The translations under genes were made by a program, and so were the position numbers. Below, one piece after another: positions 43,540 through 53,645 of a stretch of 64,000 nucleotides of DNA. The notes under the pieces are model-generated. The model saw only the letters and a program-made list of their open reading frames with translations. It made no database searches and was not told where the DNA came from. Location of the stretch: contig NZ_NIXN01000004.1 in assembly GCF_002807055.1 (NCBI RefSeq), positions 186,001-250,000 of the forward strand, in the 5' to 3' direction. Every line of letters begins with the position of its first letter. Positions within the stretch are counted from its first letter, which is position 1. This DNA comes from Confluentibacter citreus (GTDB lineage Bacteria > Bacteroidota > Bacteroidia > Flavobacteriales > Flavobacteriaceae).

Positions 43540-45021
43540 TTATTTAGAGGTCAGCATTTTAATTTTTATTTTGAATGCCGCAAAAAGTAATGTCATAAAT
43601 GGGCTCAACCAATTAAAAATGGCATAACCAGCATAGTGTAAGGTATCAACCCCTAAAACACTACTTTGATAAGCGCCGCAGGTATTCCAAGGTACTAAAA
43701 CAGATGTTACCGTACCGCTGTCTTCCAAGGTTCTTGATAGATTTTCTGGAGCCAATCCTTTATCTTTAAAAGCTTTAGCATACATTTTACCAGGCACCAC
43801 AATAGAAAGGTATTGATCGCTCGCGGTGATATTAATAGTCAAACAACTCGCTACCGTACTTGCAAATAAGCCAAAAGTAGTATGGAATAATTTTAAAAGG
43901 GCTTTGCTAATGGTTGTCAATGCACCTATGGCATCCATGATACCGCCAAACACCATAGCACATAATATGAGCCAAATAGTTCCCATCATTTTGCTCATTC
44001 CTCCAGACGTAAACAATCCTTTTAAGGCTTCGTTGTCTGTTGGTATCGAGGTTTCAACCGTGATGGCATTCATCATGCCTTTGTATCCAGTAGAAAAATC
44101 TAAAGTTGTGCCACCACCAATTGCTGTTATAATATTAGGTTGAAAAATAAGGGCTGCAACACCACCTAGCAATGTGCCAATTAGAAGTGCAATCAATGGC
44201 GATGTTTTTTTAACAATTAAAAAAATAACCAGTATGGGTACTATAAACAGCCAAGGACTCACATTAATGGATTTTTCAAGAGCTTCTAAAAGCGTATTTG
44301 TATCTGCAACGCCTTTGGTTTCCAAATTCAGACCAATGATAACAAAAACGATCAACGTAATGATGATGGTTGGCGTTGAGGTGTAAAGCATGTATCGAAT
44401 GTGCGTAAACAAATCGCTTCCAGCCATGGCGGGTGCTAAATTTGTAGTATCACTCATGGGCGAAATTTTATCTCCAAAATACGAACCAGATAAAACAGCA
44501 CCTGCCGTCATTCCTAAAGGTACCCCCAAAGCATCTGCAATACCAATAAGAGCAATACCCACCGTAGCAGATGTGGTCCAGCTACTTCCTGTAGCAACAG
44601 AAATAATGGCACAAATAATGACGCAAGCAGCCAAAAATATTGTGGGATTTAAAACCTGTAAACCATAATAAATCATCGTTGGAATAATACCACTTATTAG
44701 CCAGGTTCCAGCAAGTGCTCCAACCATGAGTAAAATAAGAAGCGCACCGGTAGTCGATTTAATATTTTCGGCTACTTCTTCCATCATTTGTGCAAAGGTC
44801 ACTTTATTAAAAAAACCAATGATGGCGGCAACAGCGCCTCCAAGTAATAATATAAACTGATTGGAGCCACTCAACGCATCATTACCAAAAACAAAGACAT
44901 TATAAGCCAACATACCTACAAGTATGAATATAGGAATTAAGGCTTCCCAAATACTTAATTGTTTGTTTTCAACAATATGTTCGTCTTGTGGTAGTGTTGG
45001 TTTTATGTTTTGGCTATCCAT
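43540..45021 (-). CDS. NhaC-family Na+/H+ antiporter
   Basis: 493 residues with about 12 membrane helices. NhaC family markers include the GSSWTTSATVGIA stretch, GAVLSGSYFGDKISPMSDTTNLAP, and the late TVTSVLVPWNTCGAY motif. It exports sodium (possibly with malate or lactate, as in some NhaC relatives) in exchange for protons. Monocistronic, transcribed opposite to the next cluster. Confidence 0.92.
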   Translation of the reverse strand: MDSQNIKPTLPQDEHIVENKQLSIWEALIPIFILVGMLAYNVFVFGNDALSGSNQFILLLGGAVAAIIGFFNKVTFAQMMEEVAENIKSTTGALLILLMVGALAGTWLISGIIPTMIYYGLQVLNPTIFLAACVIICAIISVATGSSWTTSATVGIALIGIADALGVPLGMTAGAVLSGSYFGDKISPMSDTTNLAPAMAGSDLFTHIRYMLYTSTPTIIITLIVFVIIGLNLETKGVADTNTLLEALEKSINVSPWLFIVPILVIFLIVKKTSPLIALLIGTLLGGVAALIFQPNIITAIGGGTTLDFSTGYKGMMNAITVETSIPTDNEALKGLFTSGGMSKMMGTIWLILCAMVFGGIMDAIGALTTISKALLKLFHTTFGLFASTVASCLTINITASDQYLSIVVPGKMYAKAFKDKGLAPENLSRTLEDSGTVTSVLVPWNTCGAYQSSVLGVDTLHYAGYAIFNWLSPFMTLLFAAFKIKIKMLTSK

Positions 45022-45308
45022 ATTATTCTAGAATTTATCCTCGTAATAATACAATTTTCGTAAACGCTATGCAAATGGTTACTGTTCTTAAATAAAAGCA
45101 TGATGATATAAAGGGATTGAGTTTCTAATAATTAAAAATTAGCCATTAATTTCATTAAAACAACCGTTGAAAATATGAGTCGTGAAAATTTGCGTAATGC
45201 GTGTCTTGTTATTATTAATTTGGAGTAACCTTAAAAGGTTATCATAATAATTTTAGAATCTTTTTACTACTTTTAACCAACAATTTTTCCATCTAACCAA
45301 AATTAATC

Positions 45309-45815
45309 ATGAAACACCTAAGCTATATTATTTTAGGAATTATTATCGGGGCAGTTCTTACTTATTATTTTTGTCCCAGAGTTGTGCAACCTCCAGAGAA
45401 GATTATAAAACCAAAAGGCGTTATTTCCATTGAACAGGCGCAAGCATTGAGTGATAACTGGACGCTATACCGAAAACCAGCTGTAGATTCCGCTGCCAAA
45501 AAGCAGGGCAGGGAGCAAGATGACCGCTCAACGTACTGGGATTTAGAAGATATTGAAAACTATTTAGGGTATGCCAAGAATTACTCAGATAGTTTAGGGT
45601 ATACCATGACAGGTATTAGAGTGTATCTTGGTGAATATGGCGAAAATGCTGGACAAACTAAAAAAAATCTAACTACCATGATTATTGTGCCAACTGGGCA
45701 TAAAGTTAAATCTCAGGCTAGCAGTCTTAATATGAATTTTCAAGGAGGTAAGGGAGGTATACCCGTGCCACCTTTAAATGAAGGTGAAGGAGGGGAGCAA
45801 GGTTACCCAAAATAA
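45309..45815 (+). CDS. Membrane-anchored hypothetical protein
   Basis: 168 residues with an N-terminal anchor helix (YIILGIIIGAVLTYYF) and a soluble domain containing ISIEQAQALSDNW, DRSTYWDLEDIENYL and MTGIRVYLGEYG. The tail is glycine- and proline-rich. No known family is recognised. It is 4 bases before a multi-pass membrane gene and heads a three-gene unit that ends in a histidine kinase, so a role in sensing is conceivable but unproven. Confidence 0.75.
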   Translation: MKHLSYIILGIIIGAVLTYYFCPRVVQPPEKIIKPKGVISIEQAQALSDNWTLYRKPAVDSAAKKQGREQDDRSTYWDLEDIENYLGYAKNYSDSLGYTMTGIRVYLGEYGENAGQTKKNLTTMIIVPTGHKVKSQASSLNMNFQGGKGGIPVPPLNEGEGGEQGYPK

Positions 45816-45819
45816 ATAT

Positions 45820-46548
45820 ATGGATGAATTCATACTAAAAAATTACTCATTAATCACCCGTATGGTAGAGTTTACCGCTGCTATCACGGGTATTTTTTTG
45901 TTGCGTAAGTATAAAAATAAAGAAGTTAAACATTTTATTTATTTTTTGGTATTTGTAGCCATTTGCGATTTGTTGAGTTCGTATACAAGATATGTTCTTG
46001 ATGATCGTTTTTTATCATTCTTAATTGGAACCAAAATAGAAAAGAACCATTGGTGGGCTACCTTATTTTGGAAAATAGGAGCCATTGTATTTTATTCTTA
46101 TTATTATCAAAATATTTTGATCACACCCTTGTTTAAAAAAGTAATTAAAATAGCGATTAGTTTGTTTTTGATATTCTCGACATTTTATATCATTTTCCAT
46201 TGGCAAGATTTTTTTATTCGCTTTTTTCCAATTATTAGTGTTTTGGGTGCTATTATTATCATTTTATGCACCATATTGTATTTCTTTGAATTGCTTCAAA
46301 GTGATAACATTTTAACATTTTACAAATCCATAAACTTCTATATTAGTGCTGCCATTTTCATTTGGTGGCTTATAATTACCCCTATTGTTTTTTTTGATCA
46401 ATATCAAGCATATATATATAATGTTTACGAAAGGGATTGGGATTATATATATCTTAGAAGGTATATTTATTTATCATGCAATGTATTAATGTACGGTACT
46501 TTTACTTTTGCCTTAATATTTTGCAGACCAAAAACCCTAGAAAGTTGA
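45820..46548 (+). CDS. Multi-pass membrane protein of unknown function
   Basis: The ATG at 45820 gives 242 residues with about seven hydrophobic segments spread over the whole length; an upstream in-frame start at 45778 would lie inside the preceding gene. No signature motif is recognised. Such layouts occur as unnamed proteins beside histidine kinases in Flavobacteriia. It lies 4 bases after one gene and 4 before the kinase, so it is surely co-expressed with both and may act as the kinase's membrane input. Confidence 0.75.
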   Translation: MDEFILKNYSLITRMVEFTAAITGIFLLRKYKNKEVKHFIYFLVFVAICDLLSSYTRYVLDDRFLSFLIGTKIEKNHWWATLFWKIGAIVFYSYYYQNILITPLFKKVIKIAISLFLIFSTFYIIFHWQDFFIRFFPIISVLGAIIIILCTILYFFELLQSDNILTFYKSINFYISAAIFIWWLIITPIVFFDQYQAYIYNVYERDWDYIYLRRYIYLSCNVLMYGTFTFALIFCRPKTLES

Positions 46549-46552
46549 TTGT

Positions 46553-47371
46553 ATGTTTTTCAATTCATTCTTAATGTTATTACAGAATAAATTACCAAAG
46601 AGTTCTGATGCAGAGCGCTATTTACTTATCTATATGATAGCTATTTTGGTACTTGTTTCCTCATTGGTTATCCTATTTTTTATAGTGTTTTTAAAGCGGA
46701 AAAACAAATTGCTTTTAGATCAAATAAAGCAGCAACAAGCTTTTGAAGCGGAAATTGCAAATGCACAAACGGAAACCCAAGAACAAACCTTAAAGAATAT
46801 TGGTTGGGAACTTCATGATAATGTGGGGCAGTTATTGTCGTTTGCCAGTATGCAATTAAGTATTTTAAAAATGCAAGTATCAGATGATGTGAAAGAAAAA
46901 TTTAAAGAAACCTCGGAGGCTCTAAAAGAAAGTTTAGCGGAAGTCAGGCTGCTTTCCAAAACACTAAATAATGAGGTGGTTCTTAATATTGGTTTTGAAA
47001 AGTCCATAACCAATGAATTGAACCGATTGAAGAAGATGAAGTTTACATCAGCCGAACTTCGGGTAATTGGTGAAAAACAGCCATTTGCCGACAGAAAACA
47101 CGAAATCATTATTTTTAGGATTATTCAAGAGTTTTTATCTAACTCAGTTAAATATTCAGATGCCGAAAATTTAAGTATCATTCTGAATTATCAACAAAAT
47201 AATCTTATCATCACAATGAAAGATGATGGTAAAGGATTTAATATTGACAGTGTTGAAAAAGGGTCTGGTTTGCTAAACATGAAGAGTCGAGCCACGTTGA
47301 TCAATGCGAAATTGGACTTGACATCTGAACCCAATGAAGGCGTTACTTTAGTATTGAATTATTCATTTTAA
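46553..47371 (+). CDS. Orphan sensor histidine kinase, HisKA_3 type
   Basis: 272 residues. One membrane helix (about 24-48) is followed by a coiled segment, the dimerisation/phosphoacceptor region with His88 in GWELHDNVGQ, and a short HATPase with the DDGKGFN box and the GSGLLNMKSRA segment. This is the NarL-partner (HisKA_3) class, which normally phosphorylates LuxR-type regulators. No response regulator is in the window beside it, and the next gene converges with a 4-base overlap. Last gene of its unit. Confidence 0.88.
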   Translation: MFFNSFLMLLQNKLPKSSDAERYLLIYMIAILVLVSSLVILFFIVFLKRKNKLLLDQIKQQQAFEAEIANAQTETQEQTLKNIGWELHDNVGQLLSFASMQLSILKMQVSDDVKEKFKETSEALKESLAEVRLLSKTLNNEVVLNIGFEKSITNELNRLKKMKFTSAELRVIGEKQPFADRKHEIIIFRIIQEFLSNSVKYSDAENLSIILNYQQNNLIITMKDDGKGFNIDSVEKGSGLLNMKSRATLINAKLDLTSEPNEGVTLVLNYSF

Positions 47372-48060
47372 CAAGCATTCCAAATCGCATCATGAGGTGG
47401 AGGCGCAATAATGTTTATTACTTCATTACTTACGGGATGAATAAAGTTAATTTGCCTGGCATGCAGATGAATACTGGCATCAGGATTACTTCTATCAAAA
47501 CCATATTTTAAATCACCTTTAATCGGGCAACCAATACTCGCTAATTGTGAGCGTATTTGGTGATGCCTGCCTGTTTCCAAATTCACTTCCAATAAAAAAT
47601 AATTGTCTAGTTTTTTTAAAACCTTATAATGAAGAATCGCTTTTTTGCTATCAGTCACTTCTTTAATATGTGCAACTGATTTATTGTTTATTGGATTTTT
47701 TTTCAACCAGTGAATTAAAGTGTCCTCAAGCTTTTTAGGTTCATTTTTAACAATCGCCCAATATGTTTTTTTTGCTTCTTTGTCAACAAAAAGTTTATTT
47801 AATCTGGGTAGTGATTTACTTGTTTTTGCAAAAATAACAAGGCCGGTTGTAGGTCTATCAAGGCGATGTACCACCCCTAAATACACATTACCAGGCTTAT
47901 TATATTTTTCGGCTATATATTCTTTTACAACCTCGCTCAAAGGCTTATCGCCCGTTTTATCCCCTTGTACAATATCCCCTGCACGTTTGTTGACAACAAT
48001 GATGTGGTTGTCTTCGTAGAGAACTTGTAAATTAGACTTATTAGATAAGGTTTTAGACAT
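47368..48060 (-). CDS. RluA-family pseudouridine synthase
   Basis: 230 residues with the catalytic motif HRLDRPTTG (Asp68) and the C-terminal GRHHQIRSQLA and LHARQINFIHP motifs. It converts specific uridines in rRNA or tRNA to pseudouridine; no N-terminal S4 domain is present, and the target cannot be read. It overlaps the kinase gene tail-to-tail by 4 bases. Confidence 0.92.
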   Translation of the reverse strand: MSKTLSNKSNLQVLYEDNHIIVVNKRAGDIVQGDKTGDKPLSEVVKEYIAEKYNKPGNVYLGVVHRLDRPTTGLVIFAKTSKSLPRLNKLFVDKEAKKTYWAIVKNEPKKLEDTLIHWLKKNPINNKSVAHIKEVTDSKKAILHYKVLKKLDNYFLLEVNLETGRHHQIRSQLASIGCPIKGDLKYGFDRSNPDASIHLHARQINFIHPVSNEVINIIAPPPHDAIWNAC

Positions 48061-48133
48061 GTTAGAATTTTAGACTGCTTAGAAATTTAGACTAGTTAGA
48101 TGGTTAGATTGTTTGACTTCTTAGAATTGATAG
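48061..48133. repeat. TTAGA-rich short repeats, left side of the four-helix gene
   Basis: Frequent TTAGA and TTAGACTAG words (for example near 48092) form degenerate short tandem repeats between rluA and the four-helix bundle gene. A matching TCTAA-rich block lies on its other side. Confidence 0.55.
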
Positions 48134-48483
48134 ATTTTTAGAGTTGATTTGAATTTGGAAATCATTTTGATAATTTCATCCAATTCTTTTGAAATCTCCT
48201 GTAATTCAAGTTCGGTAATAAATTTTAAATCGAAGGAAATAAGCAATTGTGTTTCAATTTCATAACAAGACCCTAGAGTGATTTCTAAAAACCTTGAAAA
48301 ATCTTTATTGGATTTTCTAGAAGAACCTTCAGCAATATTAGAAGCTATTGAAACAGAAGCTCTACGAAGTTGATTAGTTAAACCAAATTTTTCTGATTCT
48401 GGAAAATTAGAAGTTAACTTATAAACCTCTGAGCAAAATAATCTACTTCTTTTCCAAATCTCCAGTTCTTTAAATCGATGCAT
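48121..48483 (-). CDS. Four-helix-bundle (S23/IVP-like) protein
   Basis: 120 residues, all helical, of the four-helix bundle family first seen in 23S rRNA intervening sequences. Hallmarks are KELEIWKRSR near the start, the LRRASVSIASNIAEG motif, and the FLEITLGSCYEIETQL motif. Role unknown; the family is widespread and variable in Bacteroidota genomes. It stands alone in short-repeat DNA between rluA and panB. Confidence 0.9.
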   Translation of the reverse strand: MHRFKELEIWKRSRLFCSEVYKLTSNFPESEKFGLTNQLRRASVSIASNIAEGSSRKSNKDFSRFLEITLGSCYEIETQLLISFDLKFITELELQEISKELDEIIKMISKFKSTLKIYQF

Positions 48484-48607
48484 TTTTTAATAGATTTTTA
48501 GATTGTTAGACTATCTTCGATCGTTAGATATTTATTTTTTAAAATTACCAGATTCTTTACTAACAAGTCTAAAATTCTAACAAGTCTAACTAGTCTAAGA
48601 TAGTCTA
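48484..48607. repeat. TCTAA-rich short repeats, right side of the four-helix gene
   Basis: Contains repeated words such as AGTCTAAAATTCTAACAAGT and AGTCTAACTAGTCTAAG. The words match those on the other side of the gene in reverse complement, so the two flanks resemble an inverted pair. Confidence 0.55.
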
Positions 48608-48609
48608 AC

Positions 48610-49428
48610 CTAATATTGTTCATTCCCATTAGGAAAATCAACGGCTTTTACATCGCTAACATATTGTGTAATAGCGGTAGTCATATCCTCATATAAATTC
48701 ATATACCGACGTAAAAACCTTGGGTGGAATTCATGGGTCATTCCCAACATATCATGTAAAACCAAGACTTGTCCGTCCACATCACGTCCCGCACCAATTC
48801 CTATGATAGGAATACTAACGCTTTCAGCAACTTCCTTGGCAAGTTTGGCTGGGATTTTTTCCAATACGATTCCGAAGCAACCAATGCGCTCCAACATTTT
48901 GGCATCTTCAATTAAATCCATAGCTTCTTGTTCTTCCTTCGCCCGCACGGTATAGGTTCCGAATTTATAAATGGATTGTGGCGTTAAACCCAAATGCCCC
49001 ATGACTGGAATCCCAGCATTTAAAATGCGTTTGATGGATTCCTTTATTTCTTTGCCACCTTCCATCTTTACGGCATGTCCGCCACTTTCTTTCATGATTC
49101 TAATAGCAGAACGTAAGGCTTCTTTCGGATCACTTTGGTAACTTCCAAAAGGTAAATCAACCACTACCAGCGCCCTGTTTATGGCACGAATTACGGAAGA
49201 GGCATGATATATCATTTGATCAAGTGTAATCGGTAAGGTGGTTTCATGCCCCGCCATTACATTACTGGCCGAATCCCCCACAAGAATCACATCTACACCA
49301 GCTCCATCAACGATTTTTGCCATGGTGTAATCGTAGGCCGTTAGCATCGATATTTTTTCGCCATTGGCCTTCATATCAACTAAGGTTTTCACGGTAATGC
49401 GCTTGTATTCTTTTTTTGCTGTAGACAT
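48610..49428 (-). CDS. panB: 3-methyl-2-oxobutanoate hydroxymethyltransferase
   Basis: 272 residues, full length. It transfers a hydroxymethyl group from methylene-tetrahydrofolate to 2-ketoisovalerate, giving ketopantoate for pantothenate and CoA. Motifs: [27 protein letters not shown] (metal Asp), ADAV-type KMEGGKE, and HLGLTPQS. Single gene; no panC beside it. Confidence 0.95.
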   Translation of the reverse strand: MSTAKKEYKRITVKTLVDMKANGEKISMLTAYDYTMAKIVDGAGVDVILVGDSASNVMAGHETTLPITLDQMIYHASSVIRAINRALVVVDLPFGSYQSDPKEALRSAIRIMKESGGHAVKMEGGKEIKESIKRILNAGIPVMGHLGLTPQSIYKFGTYTVRAKEEQEAMDLIEDAKMLERIGCFGIVLEKIPAKLAKEVAESVSIPIIGIGAGRDVDGQVLVLHDMLGMTHEFHPRFLRRYMNLYEDMTTAITQYVSDVKAVDFPNGNEQY

Positions 49429-49482
49429 CGTTTTTGTTTTAATAGAGTGTAAAAGTACTAAATATTATAAAGTTAAATTTCA

Positions 49483-50904
49483 TTAGCAATCCGACATATT
49501 AACACCAATAGCTAAACCGCCCTCACTGGTTTCCTTATATTTAGAATTCATATCCTTTGCGGTTTCCCACATGGTATTAACTACTTTATCTAAGGGAACT
49601 TTGATATCTTTTGGATTGGTTTCCATTGCCAATTCGGCTGCATTAATCGCTTTTATGGCACCCATGGAATTGCGTTCAATACATGGAATTTGCACTAAGC
49701 CGCCAATGGGGTCACAGGTCAATCCCAAATGATGTTCCATGGCAATTTCAGCCGCAATCAATACTTGTTCTGCCGAGCCACCCATCAATTCGGTTAATGC
49801 GCCAGCAGCCATCGCCGCTGATACCCCAATTTCCGCTTGGCAACCACCCATAGCAGCAGAAATAGTAGCGCCTTTTTTAAAAATACTACCAATTTCGCCT
49901 GCAACCAACAAGAATTTTTTAATATGATTAAAATCGGCTTCATGGTTTTCAATAACCATATAATACATAAGAACTGCCGGGATAACACCAGCACTGCCAT
50001 TGGTGGGCGCTGTAACGACACGGCCTAAGGAGGCGTTAACTTCATTGACACTTAAAGCAAAACAGCTAACCCATTTAAGAATGCCTCTGAATTTAATCTC
50101 TGTTTTACGAATGGCTTCCAACCATTCTTGTGGATTGGAATATAAATTGTTACCTATTAATTTTTCATGGATATCATGTGCACGGCGTTTCACGTTCAAC
50201 CCACCGGGAAGATTGCCGTTGGTATGGCAACCAATATACATGCATTCTAACATGGTGTTCCAGATACGGCTTAATTCGAAATCTATTTGTTTTTCGGTCC
50301 TTATGGATTTTTCGTTTTCCAATACCACATCAGAAATGGATACGTTAAGTTTTTTGCAATAGTCCAAGAGTTCCGTCCCTAAGGTGATGGGGTAAGGAAA
50401 CGTGTTAAAAATGGACTCTTTTATTTTAGCATTTTTACGTTTTTTCTTGACAACAAAACCACCTCCAATGGAGTAGAATGTGGATTTTTTGTTTTTCCCA
50501 TTTATAGTTGCCCTGAAAGTTAAGGCATTGGCATGGAAAGGCAAAAAGGTTTTGTTGAATATGATTTGGGTTTTTGGATCAAAAACTATGGGTTTCTCGT
50601 TATTTAGATAGAGCGTTTTTGTTTGATGAATGTTATCAATAATCCTTTGGATGTTTTCAGTAGGCACATATTCTGGATCAGCACCACTTAATCCCAGCAT
50701 GATGGCATAATCGGTAGCATGGCCTTTTCCAGTTAAGGATAATGAACCGTATAAATCAACAGTAATGTTTTCAATGTTGTCAAAACGATTTTTTTCCTTT
50801 AATTCCTTAATCCATCGTTCGGCAGCACGCCATGGACCAAGGGTATGGGAACTTGAGGGCCCAATACCAATCTTAAGCATGTCGAAAACTGAGATACATT
50901 CCAT
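49483..50904 (-). CDS. sdaA: L-serine ammonia-lyase, iron-sulfur type, single chain
   Basis: 473 residues combining the beta and alpha domains of the Fe-S serine dehydratase. The N-terminal part starts ISVFDMLKIGIGPSSSH. The C-terminal part holds PTNGSAGVIPAVL, GCQAEIGVSAAMAAGAL and LTCDPIGGLVQIPC, with the cluster cysteines including Cys473, the last residue. It deaminates L-serine to pyruvate and ammonia. Full length. Confidence 0.94.
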   Translation of the reverse strand: MECISVFDMLKIGIGPSSSHTLGPWRAAERWIKELKEKNRFDNIENITVDLYGSLSLTGKGHATDYAIMLGLSGADPEYVPTENIQRIIDNIHQTKTLYLNNEKPIVFDPKTQIIFNKTFLPFHANALTFRATINGKNKKSTFYSIGGGFVVKKKRKNAKIKESIFNTFPYPITLGTELLDYCKKLNVSISDVVLENEKSIRTEKQIDFELSRIWNTMLECMYIGCHTNGNLPGGLNVKRRAHDIHEKLIGNNLYSNPQEWLEAIRKTEIKFRGILKWVSCFALSVNEVNASLGRVVTAPTNGSAGVIPAVLMYYMVIENHEADFNHIKKFLLVAGEIGSIFKKGATISAAMGGCQAEIGVSAAMAAGALTELMGGSAEQVLIAAEIAMEHHLGLTCDPIGGLVQIPCIERNSMGAIKAINAAELAMETNPKDIKVPLDKVVNTMWETAKDMNSKYKETSEGGLAIGVNMSDC

Positions 50905-50924
50905 TTTACAGAAAAAGATTGAAA

Positions 50925-50932
50925 CAAATATA
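50925..50932 (-). promoter_or_regulatory. Candidate -7 box of sdaA
   Basis: The minus strand reads TATATTTG, a TAnnTTTG match, 20 bases before the start codon at 50904. No -33 element is clear. Confidence 0.4.
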
Positions 50933-51090
50933 ACTTAAATAAAAAGGCTGCCTATAGATTTTCGACAGTCTTTAAAAAAACTATATTCTCTAAGATTAAT
51001 AAACCTGAAGGAATTATAAAGGTAAGATTAACTTGTGGAAACTGTGGAGAAAACTTAACAAGTCGACTAACAATGGACAACGGGATAATA

Positions 51091-51103
51091 TGACATCATG
51101 TCA
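51091..51103. promoter_or_regulatory. TGACAT-C-ATGTCA palindrome before dnaK
   Basis: A perfect 6-1-6 palindrome, 84 bases before the dnaK start. It could be an operator for a dimeric regulator of the heat-shock gene; it does not match the CIRCE element. Confidence 0.35.
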
Positions 51104-51187
51104 GTATTTCTTAGTTGGCATAATCATTGACTTTAACACAACGAAGTTAAAAAAGAACATTCAACACAATTAAAAAACATACATATT

Positions 51188-53095
51188 ATGAGTAAAATTA
51201 TTGGAATCGATTTAGGAACAACCAACTCTTGCGTTTCTGTAATGGAAGGTAACGAACCTGTTGTAATCCCAAACGCAGAAGGTAAACGTACTACACCATC
51301 GGTGATTGCTTTTGTAGAAGGCGGCGAAATTAAAGTAGGAGATCCAGCAAAACGTCAAGCAGTTACAAACCCAACAAAAACGGTTTATTCCATTAAACGT
51401 TTTATGGGAAATAAATATTCTGAATCTCAAAAAGAAGCAGAACGCGTACCATATAAAGTTGTAAAAGGCGATAACGACACCCCAAGAGTTGATATTGACG
51501 GCCGTTTATATACACCACAAGAATTATCGGCTATGATTCTTCAAAAAATGAAGAAAACTGCTGAAGATTATTTGGGAACAACGGTAACAGAAGCAGTTAT
51601 TACAGTACCTGCTTATTTTAATGACTCACAACGTCAAGCTACTAAAGAAGCTGGTGAAATTGCAGGTTTGAAAGTTCGTAGAATCATCAACGAACCTACG
51701 GCTGCTGCATTGGCTTATGGATTGGATAAAAAGGGAAAAGATCAAAAAATTGTGGTATTCGACTTTGGTGGAGGAACACATGACGTATCTATATTAGAGT
51801 TAGGCGATGGCGTATTTGAAGTATTGTCAACAGATGGTGATACCCATTTAGGTGGTGATGATGTTGATGAAAAAATCATAGGTTGGTTAGCTGACGAATT
51901 TAAATCTGAAGAAGGTATAGACTTGCGTAAAGACCCTATGTCTCTACAACGTTTAAAAGAAGCTGCTGAAAAAGCTAAGATTGAACTATCATCTTCAGCA
52001 CAAACAGAAATCAACTTACCATATATCACGGCTACAGCAAGTGGACCAAAACACTTAGTGCGTTCATTAACACGTTCTAAATTCGAACAGTTAATTGACG
52101 ACTTAGTAAAACGTACCATTGCACCTTGTGAATCTGCTTTAAAAGCTGCAGGATTATCAAAAACCGATATTGATGAAGTGATCTTGGTAGGTGGTTCTAC
52201 ACGTATCCCAGCAGTTCAAGCTGCTGTTGAAAAATTCTTCGGAAAAGTACCAAGTAAAGGTGTTAATCCAGATGAAGTAGTCGCATTAGGAGCAGGTATT
52301 CAAGGAGGTGTATTGTCTGGAGATGTAAAAGATGTATTGCTATTAGATGTGACTCCATTATCACTTGGTATTGAAACTATGGGTAATGTAATGACCAAAC
52401 TTATTGAAGCTAATACAACGATTCCGACTAAGAAATCACAAGTATTCTCTACAGCAGCAGATAATCAGCCATCAGTTGAAATACATGTATTGCAAGGAGA
52501 AAGAGCTATGGCAGCCGACAATAAAACAATCGGACGTTTTCATTTAGATGGTATTCCACCAGCAAGACGTGGAACGCCACAAATTGAAGTGACTTTTGAT
52601 ATTGATGCAAACGGTATCATTCACGTAACCGCCGGCGATAAAGCTACAGGAAAAACTCAAAATATCCGTATTGAAGCATCTTCTGGTTTAACTGAAGAAG
52701 AAATCAAAAGGATGAAAGCAGATGCAGAAGCAAATGCAGAAGCAGATAAAAAAGCAAGGGAAACTGCAGAAAAATTAAATGCAGCTGATGCCATGATTTT
52801 CCAAACAGAAAGTCAGTTAAAAGAATTTGGTGATAAATTATCTGATGATAAGAAAAAGCCAATTGAAGATGCCTTGGAAGAACTTAAAAAAGCTTATGAA
52901 ACTAAAGATTTAGCGGTTATAGACCCAGCTTTAGAAAAAATAAACGAAGCTTGGAAAGTGGCTTCAGAGGAAATGTACAAAGCTCAAGCGGAGGCGCAAC
53001 AAGGTGGTGCAGCTCCAGGGCCTGATGCAAGCAGCAACGGACAATCATCTGAAAGTAGTGATGTTGAAGACGTAGATTTCGAAGAAGTAAAATAA
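51188..53095 (+). CDS. dnaK: Molecular chaperone DnaK (Hsp70)
   Basis: 635 residues, full length. ATPase domain (about 1-380) with [25 protein letters not shown] and [11 protein letters not shown]; substrate domain (about 390-505) with [13 protein letters not shown]; helical lid and the acidic EEVK end. It folds proteins with DnaJ and GrpE, which are not adjacent. Monocistronic, followed by a strong terminator. Confidence 0.98.
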   Translation: MSKIIGIDLGTTNSCVSVMEGNEPVVIPNAEGKRTTPSVIAFVEGGEIKVGDPAKRQAVTNPTKTVYSIKRFMGNKYSESQKEAERVPYKVVKGDNDTPRVDIDGRLYTPQELSAMILQKMKKTAEDYLGTTVTEAVITVPAYFNDSQRQATKEAGEIAGLKVRRIINEPTAAALAYGLDKKGKDQKIVVFDFGGGTHDVSILELGDGVFEVLSTDGDTHLGGDDVDEKIIGWLADEFKSEEGIDLRKDPMSLQRLKEAAEKAKIELSSSAQTEINLPYITATASGPKHLVRSLTRSKFEQLIDDLVKRTIAPCESALKAAGLSKTDIDEVILVGGSTRIPAVQAAVEKFFGKVPSKGVNPDEVVALGAGIQGGVLSGDVKDVLLLDVTPLSLGIETMGNVMTKLIEANTTIPTKKSQVFSTAADNQPSVEIHVLQGERAMAADNKTIGRFHLDGIPPARRGTPQIEVTFDIDANGIIHVTAGDKATGKTQNIRIEASSGLTEEEIKRMKADAEANAEADKKARETAEKLNAADAMIFQTESQLKEFGDKLSDDKKKPIEDALEELKKAYETKDLAVIDPALEKINEAWKVASEEMYKAQAEAQQGGAAPGPDASSNGQSSESSDVEDVDFEEVK

Positions 53096-53110
53096 AATCT
53101 TGTCATCCTG

Positions 53111-53144
53111 TCCCGATAGTTATCGGGATTGTTTCAGGATCTCA
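53111..53144. repeat. CCCGATA palindrome with TGAGATCCTGAAAC repeat, copy 2
   Basis: TCCCGATA-GT-TATCGGGA (53111-53128) is followed by the reverse complement of TGAGATCCTGAAAC (53131-53144), the 14-mer also seen at 40267. A REP-like dispersed element. Confidence 0.6.
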
Positions 53145-53151
53145 TAAAAAC

Positions 53152-53183
53152 AAAAACGCAATCAGAAATGGTTGCGTTTTTTT
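53152..53183. terminator. Terminator of dnaK
   Basis: AAAAACGCAATCA pairs with TGGTTGCGTTTTT around a GAAA tetraloop (one G-T pair), followed by more T. It also ends the converging lipoprotein gene. Confidence 0.88.
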
Positions 53184-53526
53184 ATTCATCAAGTTCTTTA
53201 CTTAATATTTCATTAAGTATGTATTGAATAGAGCTGCCATCTGCGGGTGGATTATTTATTCTAATTTTGGAGACACTAATTTTATAGGTATAGCCAGTTT
53301 CGTATTGCTCGTCAAAACCTTCAATGACATCGTAGAATAGTAACCACTCATTGTCTTTAATAACAGTATTTTCTTGAATTCTATAACAAGTTTGTTCGGC
53401 AACACCCGTACAACTTACTCTTTGCGAATCTATCCAAAGGGTGGTATTAATAACATTTTCATTGTCAGAACATGAAATATTTAAAAAGATAAACGCGGCT
53501 AAAAAGGTGAATTTAATTTTCATCAT
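53182..53526 (-). CDS. Small hypothetical lipoprotein
   Basis: The ATG at 53526 gives 114 residues with a lipoprotein signal (FTFLAAFIFLNISC, lipobox Cys). The mature part is acidic, with ISCTGVAE-like cysteine pairs (SCTGVAEQTC) and no known family. An upstream start at 53577 would place 17 extra residues before the signal and is rejected. Divergent from the next lipoprotein gene. Confidence 0.7.
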   Translation of the reverse strand: MMKIKFTFLAAFIFLNISCSDNENVINTTLWIDSQRVSCTGVAEQTCYRIQENTVIKDNEWLLFYDVIEGFDEQYETGYTYKISVSKIRINNPPADGSSIQYILNEILSKELDE

Positions 53527-53645
53527 CTTGTTTTCTAGAAGATGTAATTTATAGAAAATGGTTGCGTCCCATTTCAAATATATTCGTATTATCTTCCTGT
53601 AATAAAAATATTATATATTTACAAAAATTAATAAACCCAAGTTTC

